Shown piece by piece: positions 58,802 through 64,000 of a stretch of DNA of 64,000 nucleotides (position 1 is the stretch's first letter; each line of letters starts with the position of its first letter). Location of the stretch: NCBI RefSeq assembly GCF_025699485.1, contig NZ_JANUXN010000001.1, positions 248,001 through 312,000 of the forward strand, in the 5' to 3' direction. This DNA is from Thauera carbonicopians. Lineage in GTDB: Bacteria; Pseudomonadota; Gammaproteobacteria; Burkholderiales; Rhodocyclaceae. Under the pieces are notes generated by a model. The model searched no databases. It worked only from the letters and a program-made list of their open reading frames with translations, and was not told the origin of the DNA. Made by a program: the position numbers and the translations under genes.

Positions 58802-59390
58802 CGCAAAGATCGTGGAACTGCGACGCTCGGGCAAGTCCTTCCGCCAAATTGCGGATGAAGTGGGCTTGTCCAAGGAGCGTGTTCGTCAAATCCTGGACGC
58901 CGAGGGCGACCCCTGGACGGCCCGGGCGCGCAAGCGCTCCATTTCCTCGCGCCGCACCACTGTCATTCGCTTGTTCCACAAGGGACTGTCCCAGGAAGCC
59001 ATTGCCGAGGAACTGGGCCTGCGTTCCCGCTCCTACGTTGGCAGGGTGCTGCGGGAGGAAGGCTTGTCCTCGCGAACCGTACAGGTCGCCAAGCGTAAAG
59101 CGTGGTTGATGTCCTTGGACGCCGATATCCTGGCAATGCGGAAGCAGGGCCTGTCCTTCAAGACCATTGCCGAACGGCTGGATCTGAAGAACCCCATGCT
59201 GGTCTCCCAATCTTTGGCACGCCAGGGCGTAATCTGGCGCAGTCCCATCGATCGGGACGAGGTGGTGCGCTTGCGCCACGAAGGCCTGACGCCCAAGGAA
59301 ATCTCCGAGCAACTGGGGGCCAGTCGGCGCCAGGTGCTTTACGCCCTGCAGCAGGCCAATCTGGCGCAGCGACGCGGAAAGCGAACGTAA
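58791..59390 (+). CDS. Protein with four tandem helix-turn-helix units
   Basis: The 199-residue protein repeats a sigma-region-4-like HTH four times: SFRQIADEVGLSKERVRQIL, SQEAIAEELGLRSRSYVGRV, SFKTIAERLDLKNPMLVSQS and TPKEISEQLGASRRQVLYAL. The arrangement should allow binding of a long DNA site. No effector domain is present. It sits in the dyad-promoter regulon and is one candidate for its regulator. A terminator follows. Confidence 0.75.
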   Translation: MANNAKIVELRRSGKSFRQIADEVGLSKERVRQILDAEGDPWTARARKRSISSRRTTVIRLFHKGLSQEAIAEELGLRSRSYVGRVLREEGLSSRTVQVAKRKAWLMSLDADILAMRKQGLSFKTIAERLDLKNPMLVSQSLARQGVIWRSPIDRDEVVRLRHEGLTPKEISEQLGASRRQVLYALQQANLAQRRGKRT

Positions 59391-59408
59391 GCCTGGAACC
59401 GAATTAGG

Positions 59409-59433
59409 AAGCCGCCGCCAGGTGGCTTTTTTT
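59409..59433 (+). terminator. Terminator of the four-HTH gene
   Basis: AAGCCGCC and GGTGGCTT pair with one wobble, followed by a run of T. Confidence 0.75.
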
Positions 59434-59459
59434 ATGCGTATAGATTCGCTAGTTAGGAC

Positions 59460-59487
59460 TTGCCAAGGACGACAATGGATAAAGAAT
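59460..59487 (+). promoter_or_regulatory. Dyad promoter P13, partition operon
   Basis: The operator is at 59460-59475 (TTGCC-AAGGAC-GACAA), -10 AAGAAT at 59482-59487, followed by the GGTTATGTGCTAGCAACT leader. Confidence 0.88.
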
Positions 59488-59532
59488 GGTTATGTGCTAG
59501 CAACTGCTATCACTCCTGAAACCAACACGACC

Positions 59533-59691
59533 ATGAAGACGAAATCCTCCAACGCCAACCTCTACCTCTACACCTTCCTTTCCCTCCTGATGGGTCTGGT
59601 CTCCCTCGTAGATCCGGCCTCCCTGGGTCAGCGCGCCATGGACCACCAGAAGGAACGCGCCGAGCAGGCCGTGAAGGCTTGGGGCCTGTAA
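59533..59691 (+). CDS. Small membrane protein, 52 residues
   Basis: One hydrophobic stretch (LYTFLSLLMGLVSLVDPA) with a charged end. It is the first gene after P13 and overlaps the ParA start by TAATG. Unknown function. Confidence 0.55.
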   Translation: MKTKSSNANLYLYTFLSLLMGLVSLVDPASLGQRAMDHQKERAEQAVKAWGL

Positions 59692-60269
59692 TGACACGCC
59701 ATATCGCGGTGGCCTCACCCAAAGGAGGCGTAGGCAAGACCCTGATCGCCCTCCAGTTGGCCGGCTACTACGCCGTCCAGGGCCAACGCGTAGCGCTGAT
59801 CGACCACGACCCGCAGGGGTCATCCCTGATCTTCGGCAAGGTCGCCCAAAATGCCGGCGTCGAACTGCCGTTCGTGCCCACCACGGCGATGGCTTCGGGG
59901 TTCGACCTCTACATTCACGACTACCCACCGGGGCTGGCGAACCACTATGCGCCCTCCCAACTGGTCATCGTTCCGACCTTGCTGGACGCGGCTAGTTTCC
60001 TGGTGCACACGCGGGGCGTGAAGTATTTCCAGGAGTTGGGGCTGCGCGTGGTGCCTGTTGCACAGCGCGTTCGCACCGACCGGAAAGAGCAGCGCGATCT
60101 GTTGAAGCACTTTTCCGAGGGCGTGGTCCTGCGCGACCGTGCCTTGTATGCCAACTGTTATGGCAAAGGGCTCACCGTCGCGTCGGCGCGTGGACTGCCT
60201 CACCTGGGGAAAGCCCAGAGCGAAATCGCACACCTCGCGCAGGTGGTGGAGCGGGAGGTACAGAAATGA
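59691..60269 (+). CDS. ParA-family partition ATPase, short form
   Basis: The 192-residue protein has the deviant Walker A SPKGGVGKT near the start, LIDHDPQGSS as the second motif and IHDYPPG in place of the usual DxPP region. At under 200 residues it lacks the regulatory N-terminal domain of plasmid ParA and is a type Ib-like form. It should segregate or stabilise the element when it is excised. The two following genes overlap and are its probable partners. Confidence 0.85.
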   Translation: MTRHIAVASPKGGVGKTLIALQLAGYYAVQGQRVALIDHDPQGSSLIFGKVAQNAGVELPFVPTTAMASGFDLYIHDYPPGLANHYAPSQLVIVPTLLDAASFLVHTRGVKYFQELGLRVVPVAQRVRTDRKEQRDLLKHFSEGVVLRDRALYANCYGKGLTVASARGLPHLGKAQSEIAHLAQVVEREVQK

Positions 60270-60439
60270 CCCGTGCCCTGATCTGCCGTCCCGACGGCTC
60301 CATCGTCGAACTCGACCTGGCTGTGGCCACGCCCGAGGAAGCCGACGCCGCTATTACCGATCATCGTGAACTGGAACTGGTGCGGGCCTTGGCCCGTGCA
60401 GTCCTGGAAAACCGGGAGAACAATCATGAGTTGGACTGA
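60266..60439 (+). CDS. Small protein between ParA and its partner, 57 residues
   Basis: Begins MTRALICRPDGSIVELDLAV. ATGA overlap with parA; overlaps the next start by 14 bp. Unknown function, probably part of the partition module. Confidence 0.55.
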   Translation: MTRALICRPDGSIVELDLAVATPEEADAAITDHRELELVRALARAVLENRENNHELD

Positions 60440-60719
60440 CCTCAACGTCGACGACGTGGCCGAGGTGTCGTATCCCGGACGGGATCGCACACTGCTGGTT
60501 CACCGTGAGCCGGGCCCACCCAAGATCATCGTCCAGGCCTTGCCAGCCAAGGCCCACAAGGTGGTGTTCCTGCGGGTGCCTGACGAGTTTCTGGAACGCC
60601 TCAATCGCACGATCCTGGGATCCAAGAGCGCCGCGATCTACGCCCTGATGGAAGAAGCCTTGACCGAGTTGGAGCAAGGGCAGGAGCGGTGGCGGGTGAT
60701 CACCCGCGACAGCGTGTAA
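60426..60719 (+). CDS. Probable partition partner with ribbon-helix-helix-like region
   Basis: The 97-residue protein has KVVFLRVPDEFLERLNRTIL followed by an acidic helix, a pattern similar to ParG/Arc-type partners that bind the centromere DNA. It is the last gene of the operon and is followed by a terminator. Confidence 0.65.
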   Translation: MSWTDLNVDDVAEVSYPGRDRTLLVHREPGPPKIIVQALPAKAHKVVFLRVPDEFLERLNRTILGSKSAAIYALMEEALTELEQGQERWRVITRDSV

Positions 60720-60779
60720 GAGCGTGGATTGGAACTAGAAGATCCCGGCCACTGACGTGGCATGAATGTGTCGAACAAG

Positions 60780-60808
60780 CGCCTCGAAATCGGGGCGTTT
60801 TTCTTTTT
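60780..60808 (+). terminator. Terminator of the partition operon
   Basis: CGCCTCG and CGGGGCG form a 7-bp stem with one wobble, then TTTTTCTTTTT. Confidence 0.82.
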
Positions 60809-60850
60809 CTATTCCGCGTACAAAATCGCACGATTGTCTTTCCTGACCAC

Positions 60851-60878
60851 TTGTCAAAAAGAACAACGGATCAATAAT
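60851..60878 (+). promoter_or_regulatory. Dyad promoter P14
   Basis: The operator is at 60851-60866 (TTGTC-AAAAAG-AACAA), -35 TTGTCA, -10 AATAAT at 60873-60878, then GGTTATGTGCTAGCAACT. It is the best -10 of the series. Confidence 0.9.
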
Positions 60879-60925
60879 GGTTATGTGCTAGCAACTGCTA
60901 TCACCACACTACCAGGAGCCCAGAC

Positions 60926-61060
60926 ATGAGCCTTTTTGATCGTATCGCCCACTCGCAAGAACACTCTTTCATCGCCCTGCGCACCAACGGCCTGTTGGCC
61001 GTGGCGCTGACCGGCCTGGCCATGCTGACGGCCACCGTCCTTCCCCTCATCGCTGGCTAA
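60926..61060 (+). CDS. Small membrane protein, 44 residues
   Basis: Encodes MSLFDRIAHSQEHSFIALRT and a hydrophobic C-terminus (LLAVALTGLAMLTATVLPLI). A CCAGGAG site precedes it. It begins the P14 operon. Unknown function. Confidence 0.6.
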   Translation: MSLFDRIAHSQEHSFIALRTNGLLAVALTGLAMLTATVLPLIAG

Positions 61061-61075
61061 CAGGAGACCGACGCC

Positions 61076-61177
61076 ATGAACAACTTCACCACCAATATCG
61101 CCCGCTCGACGCTCCGCTTTGAGAAGCCCCAGCCCGGCTGCTACACCGGCACCTTCGATATCACGCTGACCCGCTAA
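61076..61177 (+). CDS. Very small protein, 33 residues
   Basis: Encodes MNNFTTNIARSTLRFEKPQP and a few more residues; preceded by CAGGAG. It could also be a non-functional spacer frame, but the ribosome site and spacing match the neighbours. Confidence 0.45.
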   Translation: MNNFTTNIARSTLRFEKPQPGCYTGTFDITLTR

Positions 61178-61191
61178 CCCGAGACCACCCC

Positions 61192-61383
61192 ATGACTACC
61201 TCGACGACCACCAACCTCATCTTCGCCACCGTCGCCTCCTGGGTTCTCCTGCCGGCATTCGCCGCAGGCATGGCCTGGCTGGGCTACGACCTCACCAAAC
61301 TGATCTGGGTGCTGGCGGCTCTGGCAACTGCCTCTGTGCTGTTCGAGACGCCCCGCGAATGGATCCTCGACCGCTTCCAGTAA
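61192..61383 (+). CDS. Small membrane protein, 63 residues
   Basis: Two hydrophobic segments (about residues 8-30 and 34-52) in MTTSTTTNLIFATVASWVLL. Probably an inner-membrane peptide. It precedes the gene at 61388 by 4 bp. Confidence 0.6.
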   Translation: MTTSTTTNLIFATVASWVLLPAFAAGMAWLGYDLTKLIWVLAALATASVLFETPREWILDRFQ

Positions 61384-61387
61384 ACCC

Positions 61388-61717
61388 ATGCGCATTCTCG
61401 AACACCACGTCTGTCCGATTTCCGGCCACACCTACGCCGTCATCGTGAACCCCATCGCCGGAGGCCTGGCTGGTCAACCTGCATATTGCTACCGCCTGAT
61501 CTGTGCGCTGATCCCGGACTGGATCTTCCAGATCAACACCACCCGATCGGTCTCCCGCACGCCAGGGATCCTGATCTACAAAGAGTTCGACGTGTTGGAA
61601 CCCCTGGTAGGGACACCCGGCACCGAGGAAGCCATTGCCGCTCTTCTCCGCGAAGCCCGAAACCTGGGCAGCGTCCTGCGCGGCGCCCACCACCTTGTCC
61701 CAAGGAAACTGACATGA
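61388..61717 (+). CDS. Hypothetical protein, 109 residues
   Basis: Begins MRILEHHVCPISGHTYAVIV; contains a conserved-looking PDWIFQINTTRS segment. Coupled by ATGA to the next gene. Unknown function. Confidence 0.6.
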   Translation: MRILEHHVCPISGHTYAVIVNPIAGGLAGQPAYCYRLICALIPDWIFQINTTRSVSRTPGILIYKEFDVLEPLVGTPGTEEAIAALLREARNLGSVLRGAHHLVPRKLT

Positions 61718-62205
61718 ACCACGCCCGCTATACCCGTCTTGTAGACGCCATCCAGACCCAACGGCTGCAGACCGTCCAGGACGCCTTGGCTGAACTGCGC
61801 GCCGTCGCCAAGACCTTCCAACCCCACTATCAGGTAGGCGAGAACCCGTCGGAGTTCGACCTGGACTGGACGTTGACCAACGCCCGGTCGGAGGAAGACC
61901 TAACCCCCATGGCCGTGCTGTGCCACCTGTACGCCATGATGAAAACGAAGGGCGACGTGGCTTCCTGTGATCGCCTGAACGCGATTGCCGAATGGCTGAT
62001 CGCGCATGGCGCTGACCCGTTCCTGGACCAGGCCAGGCCCTTGTTCGCCGACGGTCGCCGCGGCACGGGCGCCTCGATCGTCCAGACCTTCGGTCGCGCC
62101 AACTTGCCCAGTGCCGTTCAAGCCGCGATCAATGCCGTGAACGACAGCACCGGGGAAGACGCCAGGGTTCTGCGCTACTGGTTGAGGCTGGGCATTGCCG
62201 CCTGA
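61714..62205 (+). CDS. Hypothetical protein, 163 residues, possible ankyrin-like end
   Basis: A helical protein whose CDRLNAIAEWLIAHGADPFL segment looks like an ankyrin repeat. Last gene of the operon; its 3' end overlaps the convergent HNH gene by 31 bp. Confidence 0.6.
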   Translation: MNHARYTRLVDAIQTQRLQTVQDALAELRAVAKTFQPHYQVGENPSEFDLDWTLTNARSEEDLTPMAVLCHLYAMMKTKGDVASCDRLNAIAEWLIAHGADPFLDQARPLFADGRRGTGASIVQTFGRANLPSAVQAAINAVNDSTGEDARVLRYWLRLGIAA

Positions 62206-63206
62206 CCGTGTACCTTCGAGTACGCCGCCCAGTAGCGGTTGACGTAGTAGCGCGTCTCTTCCAACTCCCCCGGCAACCCCATCGCCTGCTGGTCGCGTAG
62301 CCGACCCATCGCCTGGTCGAAATCCACTTCGGCCTGTTTCAGGAACAACACATCGGCCTTGGCTTGGGCCTTCGCCCGACGCTCGGCCACCAGTTTCCGT
62401 TGCCGCATTGCACGCGGTCCCACTTCACGCCGGGACGCATTCAACGGGACTTGCACACCTGCGACCTTGCGTAGCCGCAACTCCCCGACGCTGGCCGAGG
62501 TAAGCCACCAGTAGTCCTGGAAGTCGCGCAACCGAGACCTGCGACCGACCCCGACCACCCACGCGTTCGCTTCAATCAGTTGCCACACCACCCGACGGAA
62601 GGCGTCGTCCTCCAACCGGTAGACGGTCAGCCGTGGCGACTTGTTCAGGGGCGTGCCCGCCACCTGGGCCAGCAGTCGGGCTAGCCCTTTCGACTGGGTA
62701 TCGCCATAGCGGCTGGAGACGCCGACGTAGCAGGAACCATCGTCAGCTTGGGCGGCATAGACGCGCGAACGGGGCAGGGCATGACGTTGAGCCAGCGCCG
62801 AACGGTAAGCGGCCAGCGTAGTGGAAGGGGGCAGGGGTGCGAGGTGATTTTGGGCTAGCAGGAGAACGGCGTGGCGTTGAGCCGCGAGGTCAGCGGGCAG
62901 GTTGGGGACGGTTAGCAGATCGGTGGAGGCGCGCACTTGTTGGCAGCGACGGCAGCACACGAACAGGTTATCGACAGTGAGCGGGCCACCCAAGGACGTG
63001 TGAACCAGCGAGGCGAGCGACGGGAAGTTGGGGCCGTTGGAGGTGGTGGGATCGTAGGCGATGGAACAGAGCGGGCAGCGTGAGCCAGCATGGGCAAGAC
63101 GTTTGCGACGGGCGTATTTGGGTGGGCAGAGACGACGGCGAACATCGAGCGGAGCAATGGCCGATTGGAATTGAGCGAGCGACATTGAGGCGGCAACGGG
63201 AACCAT
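62175..63206 (-). CDS. HNH endonuclease-like protein
   Basis: The 343-residue product has two CXXC pairs (RCPLCSIAY and CCRRCQQ) around a hydrophobic NLFVCC strand, as in HNH-type zinc-stabilised domains; His is placed at LVHTSLGG. The C-terminal half is basic and Gln-rich without a clear domain. It is transcribed alone from P15. The start at 63206 has a CAGG site; the longer frame reaches into the promoter. A homing or mobilisation nuclease is possible. Confidence 0.65.
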   Translation of the reverse strand: MVPVAASMSLAQFQSAIAPLDVRRRLCPPKYARRKRLAHAGSRCPLCSIAYDPTTSNGPNFPSLASLVHTSLGGPLTVDNLFVCCRRCQQVRASTDLLTVPNLPADLAAQRHAVLLLAQNHLAPLPPSTTLAAYRSALAQRHALPRSRVYAAQADDGSCYVGVSSRYGDTQSKGLARLLAQVAGTPLNKSPRLTVYRLEDDAFRRVVWQLIEANAWVVGVGRRSRLRDFQDYWWLTSASVGELRLRKVAGVQVPLNASRREVGPRAMRQRKLVAERRAKAQAKADVLFLKQAEVDFDQAMGRLRDQQAMGLPGELEETRYYVNRYWAAYSKVHGQAAMPSLNQ

Positions 63207-63234
63207 TGGAACCTGAACGAGTAGCGATGGAAGC

Positions 63235-63262
63235 AGTGTAGGGGGCTTGTTGTGTGTGGCAA
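63235..63262 (-). promoter_or_regulatory. Dyad promoter P15, HNH gene
   Basis: The operator is at 63247-63262 (minus-strand TTGCC-ACACAC-AACAA), -10 TACACT, spacing 16 bp. Confidence 0.8.
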
Positions 63263-63291
63263 GCGAACGGTTGAACCGATGGAAAAACGCG

Positions 63292-63334
63292 CCGGCCAAC
63301 AACCACTGGTGGAGCGTTAGTGGTTGTTGGCCGG
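63292..63334. repeat. 16-bp perfect inverted repeat
   Basis: CCGGCCAACAACCACT and its complement, 11 bp apart, stand in a gene-free region before the relaxosome-like gene. There is no T-run, so it is not a simple terminator; inverted repeats like this flank nick sites in many transfer origins. Confidence 0.75.
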
Positions 63335-63615
63335 AAGAGCAAAGGCGGCGAGCAGAGCGAAAAAGGCTTGAGGTGGCTGGCGTTGTGGTGGCTCGACGAT
63401 GGAGCGACGAGACCAGCGACAACAGCAAGCCGAGAGCATGGACAACACGCACCATGGTGTTTTTTCCACTGCACTAGAACGCGAACCTAAAAACCAGGTG
63501 CAAGCCCTTGTCCCGCAAGGCTTATCGCCACATTTAGAAGCCCAATAGAAGCGACCCCCGAATAACGGCCTTCCAGCCTTGTTGCGAAGGGGTTTGCGAA
63601 CCTTTAGAAGCAGAC
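63335..63615. other. Gene-free stretch, candidate origin of transfer
   Basis: About 280 bp between two divergent genes, without a credible reading frame. It has a lower-GC part with three TTTAGAAG/ATAGAAG motifs (near 63532-63550 and 63603) and hairpin-forming blocks. With the inverted repeat before it and a ribbon-helix-helix gene after it, it could be oriT. Confidence 0.35.
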
Positions 63616-63643
63616 TTGCCAAGGATGACAAGCGCCGTAAGGT
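63616..63643 (+). promoter_or_regulatory. Dyad promoter P16
   Basis: The operator is at 63616-63631 (TTGCC-AAGGAT-GACAA), -10 TAAGGT at 63638-63643, then GG. It drives the gene at 63676. Confidence 0.85.
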
Positions 63644-63646
63644 GGA

Positions 63647-63679
63647 ATGAACACCTTCCACCCATTGTGCGACGCATGA
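63647..63679 (+). CDS. Ten-residue leader peptide
   Basis: MNTFHPLCDA, whose TGA overlaps the ATG at 63676 (ATGA). It starts just after the promoter, so it may serve translational coupling. It has no visible ribosome site of its own, so it may be chance. Confidence 0.3.
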   Translation: MNTFHPLCDA

Positions 63680-64000
63680 GCAAGAAAGGAACCACCGCTT
63701 CGATCTGGATGAACGAGCAGGAGTTGGCCCGCTATCAAGCGCTGGCTGACGCTCGCGGCGTATCCATCTCGCAACTGTTCAAGCAGTCGACCGATCAAGC
63801 GCTGGCCTCCACCGACGCCACCCAGGACATGCGCGCCTTCGCCGCCGACCTACGCGCCGACCTGTCCCGCGTGCTGGAACGACTACTGGAAGCCGACGCC
63901 CTGCAAGCCCAGGAGCGCGCCCGCTTCCTGGATGAACAACGCCATGTGCTGGGCAATTTCCTGTCCGATCTCAAGGCGTCCCAGCGCGAGGCCGTGAAGG
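63676..64000 (+). CDS. Relaxosome-type ribbon-helix-helix protein, partial
   Basis: The frame runs past the window end. The visible 108 residues begin MSKKGTTASIWMNEQELARY with a ribbon-helix-helix pattern (residues 8-50) and continue in a long helix with Arg- and Glu-rich heptads, as in MobC/TraJ-like accessory proteins of relaxosomes. A relaxase gene might follow outside the window. Confidence 0.65.
   Translation, partial: MSKKGTTASIWMNEQELARYQALADARGVSISQLFKQSTDQALASTDATQDMRAFAADLRADLSRVLERLLEADALQAQERARFLDEQRHVLGNFLSDLKASQREAVK

Noticed and set aside
63247-63477. 76-codon plus-strand frame before the candidate transfer origin
   Set aside because: Composition is unlike a gene, it covers the 16-bp inverted repeat and it has no ribosome site.
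23395-63631. Dispersed operators as a CRISPR or transposon-end repeat
   Set aside because: The copies are kilobases apart, 16 bp long, and each is fixed at the -35 of a promoter, so they are regulatory.

Overview
The window is a chromosome-to-mobile-element junction from a GC-rich proteobacterium. The first 5.4 kb is ordinary chromosome: a methyltransferase, rnhA, dnaQ, a spermidine-synthase-like gene and mutS. The sequence style of DnaQ, RNase HI and MutS resembles Betaproteobacteria such as Rhodocyclales or Azoarcus-like organisms; this is from memory of family sequences, not from a search. From about 5.4 kb to the end of the window (and beyond it) everything looks like one large integrative element or integrated plasmid. 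It sits on the 5' end of mutS, and its tyrosine recombinase is transcribed divergently from mutS.

Layout of the element. 5.5-13 kb: integrase, a HTH protein and a single-chain Type ISP restriction-modification enzyme. 13-21.8 kb: an internally duplicated protein of unknown function, umuDC, an SRAP (YedK/HMCES) protein, and an operon with a zinc-hook AAA ATPase of the PrrC/RloC type. 21.8-25.6 kb: ankyrin proteins. 25.7-26.2 kb: a hairpin-rich segment and a small gene. 26.2-30.6 kb: a chaperone-usher fimbria with spore-coat-U type subunits. 30.8-33.8 kb: an operon of tail-bearing and ankyrin proteins. 33.8-38.5 kb: small accessory genes (superinfection-immunity-like, DUF4942). 38.5-41.6 kb: an iteron-like repeat array, a ribbon-helix-helix protein and a D5-type helicase, probably the replication module. 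41.6-50.1 kb: two related transposons, each with terminal inverted repeats and 9-bp target duplications, one carrying a Type II restriction-modification pair and one carrying three uncharacterised genes; between them are an ArdC-like protein and a lone type IV prepilin. 50.2-54.4 kb: a YadA-like adhesin, RadC and an ArdC-like metalloprotease. 54.6-57 kb: a seven-gene overlapping operon. 57-60.8 kb: a transposase relative that looks domesticated, a four-HTH protein and a ParA-type partition operon. 61-64 kb: small genes, an HNH-type protein and, at the edge, a probable relaxosome gene preceded by a candidate oriT region.

Two threads tie the element together. First, about fifteen promoters across 40 kb share one architecture: a TTGYC-N6-RACAA dyad whose left arm is the -35 hexamer, followed after 16 bp by a -10 of the form WANNNT and usually GG. 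They head the ankyrin, fimbrial, YadA, partition, iteron-associated, HNH and relaxosome-like genes, so these probably form one regulon. Second, six proteins from two separate loci (four of them recognisably ankyrin-type or next to ankyrin genes) end in the same short tail (best form LDLADPEELAERRGRFM). The tail is kept even where no downstream gene overlaps it, which suggests a protein-level signal such as export.

Functions were assigned by reading motifs; no database search was possible. Many small genes remain of unknown function.
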